From positions 56,740-120,739 of the forward strand of contig NZ_SBJH01000006.1 in NCBI RefSeq assembly GCF_004368405.1: a DNA stretch of 64,000 bases, written 5' to 3'. This DNA is from Olivibacter sp. XZL3 (GTDB lineage: Bacteria > Bacteroidota > Bacteroidia > Sphingobacteriales > Sphingobacteriaceae). Numbering within the stretch: position 1 is the stretch's first letter; the number at the start of each line of letters is the position of its first letter. The notes under the pieces were generated by a model. The model was not told where the DNA came from. It made no database searches and saw only the letters and a program-made list of their open reading frames with translations. This document shows, in pieces, positions 1 through 15,200 of the stretch. A program made the position numbers and the translations under genes.

Positions 1-600
1 CCGATTTTTATAGAGTAAACCTTCCAAGCGCTCGATGACATCCTCCCTGCTATTGCAATTGCAAGAAGTGTCTCGGCTGGACTTGCTGAAAGGGAAGAGC
101 CACCATTCACTATCGTAGGCAATAACCGTCAGGTTGTCTGAAATATTAATTTCTACCGGGTCGGGACAGCCATTGCCGGGTACCATTTTTAGTAGGGGAT
201 CTCCAAGCGCTTGGAGAAAGTGCGACTGCGCTCTGATTTTTTCGAGTCCTTTTTTACCGGAGCGATCCCAATCGTGGTTTCCAGGCAGAAAATACACGGG
301 GACCTGCTTGGTGCGAAACGGACTGAATTGCGCCTTTAGTATCTCTTCCGATTCTCCTTTTTCTGACGGGCTTAAGGACATTCCCCGGGGATAGATATTA
401 TCGCCTAAGAAAAAGACGGTTGTTTTGCTCTTGAGAACCTGTTCCGCAGCGCCGGCGATAACAGCACTCTGGGACGCGTTCACTTCGCCGGCATCGCCTA
501 TAAAAATGCTACGGCTCCTTATGAGCGGCTCTTGTGTATGGCCTGAAAGAAAGGCCATACATGCAAGTGCGAAAGAAATAAGTACAAGTTTGTTGTTCAT
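1..600 (-). CDS. Metallophosphoesterase (calcineurin-like), C-terminus beyond the window
   Basis: The frame is open from an ATG at 598-600 down to base 1 (200 codons) with no stop, so the gene continues past the left edge. The N-terminus (MNNKLVLISFALACMAF) looks like a signal peptide. Two classic calcineurin-like metallophosphatase blocks are visible: GDNIYPRG and PGNHDWDRSG, both dimetal ligands, preceded by an IGDAGE-like first block (FIGDAGEVN). In Bacteroidota such exported phosphatases are often long proteins with a C-terminal barrel; whether this one is cannot be seen. It lies 82 bp downstream of the YjiK-like gene on the same strand and is probably the last visible gene of the ppk1 cluster. 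The substrate is unknown; a phosphoester hydrolase at the cell surface or periplasm is inferred. Confidence 0.85.
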   Translation of the reverse strand, partial: MNNKLVLISFALACMAFLSGHTQEPLIRSRSIFIGDAGEVNASQSAVIAGAAEQVLKSKTTVFFLGDNIYPRGMSLSPSEKGESEEILKAQFSPFRTKQVPVYFLPGNHDWDRSGKKGLEKIRAQSHFLQALGDPLLKMVPGNGCPDPVEINISDNLTVIAYDSEWWLFPFSKSSRDTSCNCNSREDVIERLEGLLYKNR

Positions 601-682
601 ATGCATTATTAAAATGCTTCTGTTGTTTCAGAAAAGAACGTGGTTGGCGTTTCCTTCCCTGTTACCCGGAGCCCTCAGTCAG

Positions 683-1534
683 TTATTGCTTTTGATAAAC
701 GAATTTCAGTAACGTAGCTTTTTCTGTGTCACCTGCTTCGTTGCTAATATAGAGATTGTTGTCCTTGTCGAAAGCCATCCCTTCCGGTTGATTGAAAAGC
801 TTCGGATCCAATAAATGTGCCTCCTTTACCTTCCAATTATTGTCGGCAATCACTAAAAGTTTATTGATAGAAGATAGGATGTACCATTCGTTTGTTTTTT
901 CGTTTTTGGCCAATGCTGAAGGTCGAAAGGCTTTGCCCTTTAGCTTTGTGTGTTTGCTAATCTCTTTATTGTCAATAACAAAGCTTTCTGTTCGTGTAAG
1001 TTTGCCGTTTGCTTCCAGTTTAATTACATAACCAGTCGTCTGGGATGTTTTTTTGTCAACATTGCATTGCTTACATAAAACATACAAACGGTTATCTGCG
1101 GTTGAAGTCGCCAAGCTTTCGTACTCTCCTTTAGGGAGAATCTTTTCAGACATTACCGCCCTGGTATCGGCACGATCAGGTTGTTGAAGAGGAAAAGAAA
1201 AAAAGGAACCATCGCTTCTGAGTAAAACGAAGTGCTTATTGTTAATAGTCAGGTCCTCATAATCCCCCTGTTCAGCAAATTTTATATAGTTGGCAGATTT
1301 ATCGCCCGGGCGTAAATAGTAAAGATGTCCATCCTCGTCTTGCTGTGCAAATAAGGTGTTCGGATCACCGTTTAAAAAGGTTATACCGGATACCTCTTTT
1401 AATTCGGCAGGCAGTTCAATTCGTTCAGGTCTGTCCAAATGGTAATTTGCTGGCGAGGTGAACGATGCCTCTTTTTTTTGGGCGCAGGCCCCACAGGCCA
1501 TCATTGCGATATATGCGGTAAATAAAGCTCTCAT
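683..1534 (-). CDS. SdiA-regulated/YjiK-like secreted beta-propeller protein
   Basis: A 283-residue protein with a short N-terminal signal containing two cysteines (MMACGACAQ), consistent with export and possible lipidation. The text is rich in propeller-type strand repeats: LKEVSGITFLNGDPNTLFAQQDEDG, a GDYEDLTI block, and a NQPEGMAFDKDNNLYISNE block near the C-terminus. These resemble the SdiA-regulated (YjiK) family and the phytase-like/NHL propellers. No enzymatic residues can be assigned with confidence. It starts 20 bp after ppk1 ends and is followed 82 bp later by a metallophosphoesterase, so a phosphate-related or surface role is suggested by neighbours only. The family assignment is fairly sure; the function is unknown. 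Confidence 0.7.
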   Translation of the reverse strand: MRALFTAYIAMMACGACAQKKEASFTSPANYHLDRPERIELPAELKEVSGITFLNGDPNTLFAQQDEDGHLYYLRPGDKSANYIKFAEQGDYEDLTINNKHFVLLRSDGSFFSFPLQQPDRADTRAVMSEKILPKGEYESLATSTADNRLYVLCKQCNVDKKTSQTTGYVIKLEANGKLTRTESFVIDNKEISKHTKLKGKAFRPSALAKNEKTNEWYILSSINKLLVIADNNWKVKEAHLLDPKLFNQPEGMAFDKDNNLYISNEAGDTEKATLLKFVYQKQ

Positions 1535-4500
1535 TGGTAATCTTAATTTTTATCCTAGCTATTGACGAGATCGCTGGACGAAGCGTTAATAAGCTCTTGT
1601 ATTTTTTCTTGCGATCGTATTGTTTCGCCGGCCAGGGCGATATTGTTTCCGTCTTGGTCCAATTGAACGGCGGCGGTATTGTCTTCTAGCTGCAAAGCTA
1701 TTATGTCTTTAATTTGATCTTTTAATAGTTCATCATAAATTGGGAAACAAACTTCTATACGCCTATAGATGTTTCGATCCATCCAATCGGCCGAGCCGAG
1801 AAACAGCTGTTCGTTACCGCCATTATGGAAAATGAAGATCCGACCATGTTCTAGATAACGGTCTACGATGCGGAGCACCCGGATGTTTTCGCTCACTCCG
1901 GGCAGTCCGGGGCGGATTCTGCAGATGCCTCTTACAATTAAGTCGATCTTAACGCCTGCTTGGCTGGCTTCATATAGTTTGTAAATGAGTGTTTCCTCCT
2001 CTAAATTATTTACTTTTAGGATAATACCAGCGGCTTCTCCGTTTAGCGCCTGTCTAATTTCGTTATCAATACGGTCGATGAAGACGGCGTGTAAGTTAAA
2101 TCTGGCAACGAGTAAGTGGTGAAACAGCAGCGACGGGCATTCTTTGCCAAAATTTGGGCCGCTCAAGTAATCGAAAAGCTGAGCGGTCTCTTTTGTTATA
2201 GCCGGAGACGCCGTGAGTAAGGAGTGATCCGTATAAGTTTTAGCGGTATTTTCATTGAAATTGCCGGTTGAAAGCAAGGCTAATAAGCTGTGTTCGTTTT
2301 CTGACCGTAGCTTTATTAATGAAACCTTTGCATGCACTTTAAGTTTCGGATCGCTGTATATAATTTTTACGCCGGCACTTTCCATCCGTTTCGCCCATTT
2401 AATGTTGTTGGCCTCGTCAAATCGCGCTTTCAATTCGACAAAAACGGTTACTTTTTTCCCGTTCTTTGCGGCACTTATAAGGGCATGCACAATTTGCGAG
2501 TTTGTAGCGACTCTATATAAGGTGATATAAATTTCTTCTACCGCCGGATTTAAGACCGCTTCGTTAAAAAAACGTAGGATCGTATTGTACGAATTATAAG
2601 GTGTGTGAAGCAGTAAGTCCCGCTGTTTTATCTCCTCAAATAAGTTGCGCTGTCTGTAGCAAATTTCTTTAACGGGCAATTTTGTATATTCAAGTTGCGG
2701 ATTCTTGATAGGGAAACTAAAAAAATCCCGTAGGTTGTGGTACACGCCTCCTTCAATATGGTTGGCGTGTTCGAGTTGCAGGCATGCTATCAATCGGTTT
2801 AGAACCAATTTAGGAACGCCCGGTTGGTAGAGGAGCCGGGTTGCCATTCCATAATCGCGCAAGTTCAACAGTTTCTCTATCTCGTTTGCAAGATCTCCAC
2901 TGAACTCGTCTTGTAAATCGAGCTCAGCATCCCGCGTCACTTTAAAGGAGAATATACATGTCGGCGTATTCGTAAAAATATAAGGAAGATGCGCCCGGAT
3001 AATATCATCGATCAGTACGATATAGTCAATGTCTTCCACGGTAACCCGAAAAAACCGGGGCACTTCATCGGATGGAATGTTTACCAGTGCCAGCGTATTG
3101 TCATGGTCGGCAAATCCGGCAGCCAAATAAAGCTGATTGTTCTTTGGAAAGAAATCGGTTCGCTCTGGATAATGAATTTCGATAAAAGCGGCGATGGTGT
3201 CGAAGAAGAAACGGTTTGTTTCTTCCTTAATAATTTCCGGTATTGCTTCGTTATAGATTAAACGGATATTTTGATTGTTTAAGGCAGGAATGATCGCGTC
3301 CTTTAAAATAGTGCCGAAATAAGCCTGTTGGCTTTCGATTATTTTTTTTGTTTTCTTTAAAAGGCCTTTTTTGATAAGCTTATTGGGAACGGCGTCTTGC
3401 TTTTTTAGCTGCTTCAGTGCCATCAGGACGGGTATTCGTACCCGATAGAACTCATCTAGATTCGATGAATAGATCGCGAGAAACTTTAAACGTTCGAGCA
3501 AAGGAACATCTTCTTTGGCGGCCTCCTCTAATACTCTTCCATTGAAAGAGAGCCAGCTTAGATCCCGGCTATTTAACAGCTTCTTCCTTTTTTTTAGCAT
3601 GGCGACCGTTATTGAAAAATTAATATCGTTACGATGAAAGAAAGCACGGAGGCGATTAAGCCGTACATAAAGATATTATAGGCAATTCTAAGCAAGCGGT
3701 ATTTTCTGCCGAGTACAACTCCTTGTGAATAAACGTCTTTAATTAAAGTGCCGTATAAAAAGTTGCGGTCTTCCATCACGGTGCGCATGCCCTCGTCGTA
3801 TTCCTGCAGGCCCATCTTATAAAAATTGCCGAAAAAGAGTAAGTTTACCTTTTGCTCCTTCATATCTTCCGCTGAAAAAACGCCGTTAGGGATATAAGGA
3901 CGGGTCGCCAAAATAGCTGTTACCATGGTCGACAAGCTCACTGCTAAGAGGACAAACGTAGGTAATACAAGGTGTTCATTGCTGTCCAGTTTTCGCAGCA
4001 GCAATGCAATAATGACCGATAGAATAATCGAATTTACGGTAATGAGGATGTTGCTTTTGTTATCTGCCATATCGCTCAACCGTTGATTATTGGTAGAAGT
4101 AACCCGAAACATCGTCTCAATTCCTCGATCAGGGCGTTTGTCTTTCTCTTTTTTATTCTTTTTATCGTCTTCCATAATTGAAGTACGGTCGGCTTTTGTT
4201 AAGGAGTCCAAATTCTTCCGTTTTTTGTCATTCAAGAAAAGGTTAGCATATTCGGTATGATAGCGGTGTTTTTCCATTAAATCAATCGTGCCTTTACGCC
4301 ACGCCTCTTTGTCAATCGCTTTACCCCGGCAACGTTCTGCTTCTTTTCGCATCAACTTGTTTCGTTCGTTAAAACCATCACTTCCGAAATGGTATAGATC
4401 GGCGTCGCAAAGAATCTTCTCCAGCAAGTTTTGTGGATTTTGTGGCATTCGCGTGGCAATAATACAGTTCTTAACGGCGTCCACAAGGGCATCTTCCACC

Positions 4501-7500
4501 TGCCTTTCCCGTAAAAAGCGTTCGGCGATCTCGGCACTCCGTACCTCATGCTTATCGGGTGGCCCGGTGTAATAGCCCACATCGTGAAAGTAAGCAGCAA
4601 TTCCGACAATAAAATTGTCTCGCTCCGATAGTTGGTAATACGCTCCTATTTTCTTGGTGGCATCCACTACTTGAAGGGTGTGCTTCATATCATGGAAACA
4701 TAAGGCCGTGTTGTTCCGCGCATGGATGTAATCCTTGATCCAATTTTCCGCCTCTTGGGTAATAGCCTGGTAATCCATCTAATTTTTTTGGCATTTATGA
4801 ACAAACTTAGTCAAATTGCGAGTATAATACAACGCATGTCAAAGCGATTTTAATGTGTCATTGGCTTAAATGTCAGTGCGGCTTAAGCCGGCTAGTTCTG
4901 TTGCAAAGTTTTTCCGGGCGTTCTTTTCGTATGGGGATAAAAAGGAAGGACTGTGGTAAACCAATCTCTTGGACAAAAACGTTTCCAAAATGTCGATTCG
5001 ACCTTTTCGGTAAGCTCGGTCTGAAAACACCACATACTCCTTTCGTATCTGTTGGGCTTGTCCGCATACTTTCTGCAACTGTTTATGAAATCTGCTTTTA
5101 ACATTCCATCTATCTGAAGGGATTCCGAAGGTAACAACTTGTCATAAAAAAAATGGTGCAGTGACATACTGTTGTCAGCCGCCGTTTTTTTCTTTGGTTT
5201 ATTAAAATTTATCAATTATGATGCAAGAAAAAATAGGCTTCAAAAGCGAGTCGGCAGCCTTTACCACCTTGGTGAGAAATTACGTTGATTACAATTTATG
5301 GACCAATATGAAACTGATTAACTGGTTAAAAACAAAACCGGAAGAATTGTTAGAAAAAGAGGTGCCTTCCAGTTTTTCGAGTATTTACTTAACCTTGGAT
5401 CATATGCGGAAGGTGCAAGACTATTGGTTTTCTGTAATCAGTAAAAAGGGCGGTTTCAGAGGCGAAGCGGGTTTGATTCCCCTTGATGAAACTATGTCGC
5501 GTTTGGTGGAGCAATCAGCCCAGATTACAGATTATGTGAATGCGCTGGAAGGAAGTCAATTACAGGAAGTGATTTTGGTTGATAGTCCTTGGTTTACCTG
5601 TGAGTTTTCAGCGTCCGAATACATAATACAGTGTGTGAATCACAACACCTACCACCGAGGACAGATTGTTAGCATTGGCCGACAATTGGGATTTATCGAT
5701 GCTCCCATGACGGACTATAACTTCTACAATATAATGGGCCAATAATAAGACGGGCGGGGTGGTGTTTTTGGTAAGACGGCGATGCGAAGCGAGTAGACGT
5801 GGTGGTTTTTGTTTCTTTATTTCTCCAAATGCATGAGATTTTAATGGTTTTCTTCATTTTTGATGTGCGGTTTCCGGTAATTGGGTTATTTTTTGGTCGA
5901 TTCCGGAGAAATGCCTTTGTTGGTAATAAAAATGTATATATTTACGCGACTAAATCGTATAAATGAAGTGAAAGTTAAACTATTCTTAAGATCTATTTTA
6001 TTGTTTGCTGTCCTAATCAACGTCGTTCAAGCGCAGAACAAAGCGGAGAAATATGTTTTGGTTATACATGGCGGCGCAGGGACTATCGAGCGCGGGCGTA
6101 TGACTGCAGAGCAGGAGCAAGCCTATAGGGATAAATTAAAGGAAGCCCTGCAAGTCGGTTATGATGTTATAAAACAGCACGGTAGCGCATTGGATGCCGT
6201 GGAGAAGACTGTAAGGGTGCTGGAAGACTCCCCTTTGTTCAATGCAGGGAAGGGGGCGGTTTTTACGCACGACGGGAAAAATGAGTTAGATGCTGCTGTC
6301 ATGGACGGAAAGACACTAAGTGCAGGTGCGGTGGCAGGGGTTACTACTTTGCGGAATCCCATCAGTGCGGCGCGTGCCGTAATGGAAAAGTCGGAACACG
6401 TGTTGCTCGCCAGAGAAGGTGCAGAAGCGTTTGCTAAGGAAGTAGGTTTGGCAATAGTGGATCCTTCTTATTTTTATACAAAGGAGCGTTGGGACGGTCT
6501 CCAAAGAGCGCGCCAACAAGATGCGAAGAAGCAGGTAAATCATGCTACTGAGCGACTCGGCGGAGGCATTCAGGATTATAAGTTCGGTACGGTAGGGTGC
6601 GTAGCCTTGGATGATCAAGGTAATCTGGCAGCAGGTACATCAACGGGCGGCATGACCAATAAAAAGTTTGGAAGGATCGGCGACGCTCCAATTATCGGTG
6701 CGGGCACCTATGCCAATAATGAGTCGGTAGCAGTTTCCTGTACGGGGTGGGGAGAATTTTATATCCGAAACGTAGTGGCCTACGACATAGCTGCGCTTAT
6801 GGAATATAAAAACCTGAGCGTGAAGGAAGCTGCTGAAACGAGCCTTGCCAAGGTGGCAAAAGGTGGTGGTAATGGCGGCTTAATCGCATTGGACAAAGAA
6901 GGAAACATGGCGATGCCTTTCAATACCTCAGGCATGTATCGGGGCGCTGTAACCGAAGAAGGTGTAGTGGAGGTAGAAATTTATAAAGATTAACTAGCCG
7001 GTTCAAAAAAAATGCAAAGCTACTACGGCTGCTTTAGCATACATCGCTCTTTTTTCAAGACTTCGATAAAATCCTGATTTTTAAAATCTGATTTTAAACG
7101 TTCACCTTCTTGCTTATAATAGCGATTCAATTCTTTCCGATGCATTGCCGTAATAAAGCGCTGTATTTCGATCTCATTTTCTAAGATAAGCCCGGGCACC
7201 TGAACGGGCTTATTTGTTTGCTCATCTAAAGCAACCATCGAAAAATAACTGGAATTTGTGTGTTTAATGGCATGTGTTTTTACATTTTCTGCTAGCACCT
7301 TAATACCTACAACAAGTGACGAATTGCCCACATAATTTACCGAGGCGAGCAATGAAATAATTTCACCCACTTCTACAGATGCTCGAAAGTCAACCAAATC
7401 AATGGAAGCGGTAACGCAATAGGTTTCAGCATGCTTGGCGGCACATACATAGGCCACTTTGTCCATGAGTGATAAAATAACCCCGCCATGTATTTTTCCG

Positions 7501-9689
7501 CCAAAGTTTGAATACGACGGAATCATGAGCTCAGTCATGACTGTTTGAGATTCAGCAACCTTTTTAAAATTATTCATAAATTAAGATCGTTTAATTAGTT
7601 CGACATCCGCTATGAGCGCTATTTCCTCCGACAGAACCATGCCGCCAGCTTCCATTAAAGGGTTGTAGCTGAGTCCAAAATGCCTTCTATTTAGGGTTCC
7701 AGACACTTGAAAGCCAGCTTTGGTTGTATTCTTCTCTTCCGCCATGCCTCCGAAAACTGCCAATAATGTTATTTCGTTCGTAACATCTTTGATTGTGAGC
7801 ATGCCTTTTAATATAAATTCGCCATCCTTATCTTTCGGCTCTAAGCTCGTGGACCTGAAGGTGATATGCGGGTATTGGGCGACGTCAAAGAAGGAGGACG
7901 ACTTAAGGTGATCATCGCGATAGGCTTCGTTTGTGTACACGCTGTTGGTATCGATGGTTAAGTAAACCGAGGCATGCGCGAAACTGTCCGGCTTTTCGGT
8001 ATCGACCGTTCCCTCAAATGTGGTAAATAGGCCGGTCACCGTAGAAATAAGCATGTGTTTTACTTTGAAATGGATTTCTGAATGTTTGGTGTCGATTTCC
8101 CATTTTGTCATATGCGTCAACTGCAAAAAATAATTTATTAAAAAAGTGAACATAAAATGCTACGCTGCGGATATTTCTTGGCACGCTCGTGAAAGGCCTA
8201 GATGTAGTCCAAAAAATGAGATTGTTATGGACATCCACTTATAATCCTCACTTTTGTTGCAAATCCTATCCTGCTTATGAATAGCTTTGCTCAAGATAGG
8301 GAATATTGTGTGACCTATATTCATAAGAATGTTATAAAATGCCTTTTTTTTGATAAAATAATCGATTTGGGAGAAGCGGCTTATGTCATTGAAAACTTTA
8401 CGGAGGAGCAGTTCTCGGCTATTTTAGTATAAGCATGCAGTCGGTTTAAGCCTCACAGAGGCGGATTATGTATTACCCCTCATCGATCGCTGGTGGAACC
8501 CTTCAGTAGAAGATCAGGCAATTGATCGCGTCTATCGAATCGGTCAGCGGGAGAACGTCATCGCCGTAGGGTTGATTTGCAAGGGAACGATAGAAGAAAA
8601 AGTACTGCAGCTACAGCAGGGCAAAAATGAGCTTTTTGGCAAATTATTGGATCTGAACCTGTTAGCAAAAACGGCCTTTTCAAAAGAGGCTCTATTGCGC
8701 TTACTATCCCAAGAGCCGTCTAAAACCTAAGTTAAGGTTTTAGGACGTGTTGCTGCTCTTTAAAGAGGCGGCAAAGAAAGGTTGATTTGGATATTCGTGC
8801 TTCGAGGATAGGCATGAACATACTCCTTATAGTAATACTCAGGATGTCTGTCCAGCGGGACATTCGCCATCAGTTGTATACGCGCTCTTCCCAAATCAAC
8901 GTGAGCTAAGAAAGCCGGGACGCTTCGCGAGAAAACCCACCGGTTGCTAGACCAATATACATATCCTCCGCGATGTGGATCGTAAAACGTACAGTAGTCC
9001 CTAAAATAAACATGGTGCTTCGCTCGATAGCGATGGGCACTCGCCCATTTCGGATAGCAGTGGCTATAATGCTTTTGATGATATTTTATTTGCTTCTTGG
9101 CGTATTTAGGATTCTTTTTATAACGGTTCCCATGGTCTCTAGCCCTATTGCGATACGCATCGTGATGGTCATTTCTGTGTTGACGTTCCTGCGCACGTCT
9201 GGGAGCGTCGCGATGCTGTGCCATTGCATCAGAATAGCTCAAAATACTTAAAAGGACAAAACATAATGTAATAAATTTGGCTGTTTTCATAGTCGTTCAT
9301 TTTACATCTTATTTGGAATGCGTACAGCGAAAAAGGTTTAAAATATAATCTTCGTAATCCGGCTGCAGGTTACCAAAGGAAATGGAAAATATTGTGAAGG
9401 TTCTTGATGGCTTTTGAATAAACATTTTTAGAAAAAAAAAGCCCCACTTGGGGAGTGGGGCCGAAACCTAAGTTTCAAATCAACCTAAACCTGCTCTGTA
9501 TTTAACACATATCGTGCCAATAATATAATAAAAAAAGTTTCAAAACTACGGGGAAGCCTCTTATTTGTTTCTTGATTTAAGTGTTCTGATATATCTGGGT
9601 AGTTCTTAGTTTGTTATAAATTACACTAAAGATTTGATCTGATAAAGGGGGTGTTTTAGTAACGGATAAGTTACTCCGTTGAATGTTAA

Positions 9690-12206
<2,517 letters not shown>

Positions 12207-15200
12207 TAATCATTTTAATCGCATAGTGAAAGCCGAGGCAAGTTTTTTGACTCGGCTTTTTTACTTATTATTGCTTATATTTTAAGTAATAAAGGCGTGG
12301 CGGGCCACGGAAGAATGTCGCCCATATCAAACTATAATTAAATATTTTCGCCGTTATATGTAACAAAGAAGGGGCAAGCCTGTCAAATATGAATATTTAC
12401 TAAACCAAGAGCGCTTCCATAGCATCGCAACAATCGACACATATGAATAAAATAAAACTAGTGAAGGGCGGTTTATTACTTGGCATGCTTGGCTTTGCCG
12501 GTATGCTGAATGCCCAAGAGAAAATCCAATTCAAAGAATTCAAGCTGGACAACGGATTGAATGTCATTATGCATCAGGATAAAACCACACCGATTGCAGC
12601 TGTTTCGGTATTGTACCACGTCGGGTCAAAAAATGAAAAGCCGGATCGAACAGGCTTTGCCCATTTCTTTGAGCATTTGCTTTTTGAAGGTAGCGAACAC
12701 ATCGGTAGGGGAGAATTCATGAAAAAAATACAAGGCATTGGAGGGACGTTGAACGCTTATACGTCGAACGACCAAACGTATTACCACGAGGTGGTGCCGT
12801 CCAATTATTTGGAAACCGCCTTATATATGGAAAGCGAGCGTATGTTACATGCCAAAATTGATTCGGTAGGCGTGGAAACACAGCGGGAAGTCGTCAAAGA
12901 GGAAAAGCGTCAGCGGATGGATAATCAACCCTATGGCTCCATATTGACGGAAGTACTGAAACGCGCTTACCACAAGCATCCCTATCAATGGGCGCCGATA
13001 GGATCGATGGAACACCTGAATGCGGCATCCCTACAGGAATTTATGGACTTCTATAAGACCTATTATGTTCCGAATAACGCGGTCTTGTCTATCGCGGGTG
13101 ATATCGACTACGACCAGACGGAAAAGTGGGTGCGCAAGTACTTTGCCGAAATTCCGAAGGGCGAAAAAGAAATTGTAAGACCTTCCATAGTAGAACCAAA
13201 ACGCAACGAGGAAATCAGGGACATTGTCTATGATAACATCCAATTGCCTGCCGTCGTGGAGGCGTATAATTTGCCTCGAAAAGACAGCCCCGACAGCTAT
13301 GCACTTAATATGCTGTCGACCTATCTGGCAGGTGGAAAGAGCTCGTTGCTTACCAAAGAAGTGGTAGATAAACAGCAGAAGGCTGTGCAGATTATGGCCT
13401 TGCCCTTAGACCTGGAAGATGGCGGCCTCTTTTTGTTTTTAGGTATTGCCAATATGGGCGTGAGCGCCGATTCACTTGAGATCGCTATTGATGAACAGAT
13501 TGAGAAAGTTCGGACTGCGGGTATAACCGACAAGGATTTTGCCAAGTTAAAAGCACAGACTGAAAATGCGGTGGTTAGCCGCCATGCTTCAGTGGCCGGT
13601 ATTGCGGAAAGTTTGGCGGAAGCAAAAGTCTATTATGGCGATGCAAACGATGTAAACAAAGAGCTTGCTAATTATAATAAGGTAACAAAGCAAGATTTAC
13701 AACGGGTTGCCCAGGAATACCTAAACAAAAATGGCAGAGTTGTTTTACATTACCTGCCTAAAAAGGCTGAAACAAAATAGGTTTGTTTATCAATAAAAAA
13801 ATAAGCTTCGATAGCGAGTAGCTTTCAAAAAAATAGTTATGAAAAGAATTTGTATATATACGCTGATATGTTTTCTATCGATTGGCCTTTCTCATGCGCA
13901 GGTTGATCGTACAAAATATCCTGAGCCGGGTCCCGCCCCTCAGATTAATATAGGCGATGCCGAAACATTTACATTGCCCAACGGCCTAAAAGTCTTTGTG
14001 GTCGAAAACCATAAACTCCCCCGTGTCACTTACTCATTGATGTTAGATCGTTCTCCTTTGTTGGAAGGAGACAAAGCCGGCCTCACCAGCCTGGTAGGAG
14101 ATATGTTAATGGGAGGAACCAAAAGCCGTACCAAGGATCAAATCGATGAGGAAATTGATATGATTGGGGGACGTATCTCGTTCGGATCTACTTCCGCTAA
14201 TGCGAGTTCGTTAACGAAGTATCAGGATAAGTTGTTGACCTTGTTTGCAGATATATTATTAAACCCGTCTTTTCCGCAGTCGGAACTGGACAAGCTTAAG
14301 AAACAAGCGATATCCGGTATTGCCAGCTCAAAAGACAGTCCCGATGAAATTTCAGGAAAGGTTTCTAATGTTGTATTGTATGGGAAAGATCATCCCTACG
14401 GAGAGTTTGCAACCGAGAAGACGGTTTCAAATGTCCAGGTAGCAGACATCAAACAGTATTATAATACGTACTTCAAGCCGAATATCGGCTACTTAGCGAT
14501 TGTTGGCGATATCACCAAGCAAGAAGCTGAACGCTTAACAAAACAATATTTTGGTGATTGGCAGCAAGGAGAAGTGGAAAAGTCTACATGGCCGATTCCT
14601 GCCGCACCGCAGGGAAATGAGGTGATACTAGTCAATCGTCCAACAAGTGTGCAGTCGGTAGTAAACATAACGTACCCGCTTGCTTTAAAGCATAACGATG
14701 CGGATGCGATTCCTGCTCAGTTATTGAACAATATTTTGGGCGGCGGCTCGGCGGGTCGATTGTTTACCAATTTGAGAGAGCGCAAAGGATACACATATGG
14801 GGCTTATTCATCATTGTCGCCCGATAAGATCGTAGGGAATTTCAGTGCGAGTGCAAGCGTACGAACCGAAGTAACCGATAGCGCTATCTATGAGTTTTTG
14901 GAGGAGCTAAAAAGGATTGACAAAAAGACGATCACCGAGCAAGAAGTGGCCGATTCAAAAGCGATATTAAGTGGTAGCTTTGGACGTTCTCTCGAGCAGC
15001 CCGCCACGATAGCGCGTTTTGCTATCAATACAGAGTTGTATGATCTTCCAAAAGATTATTATAAAAACTATCTTCAAAATCTGAATGCAGTTACAGTCGA
15101 GCAGCTGAATACGCTGGCGCCTAAATACATCAAGCCCGCTAATGCCTATATTGTGGTTGTAGGGAATACCGACGCTTTCAAAGATCAAGTGGCACAGTTT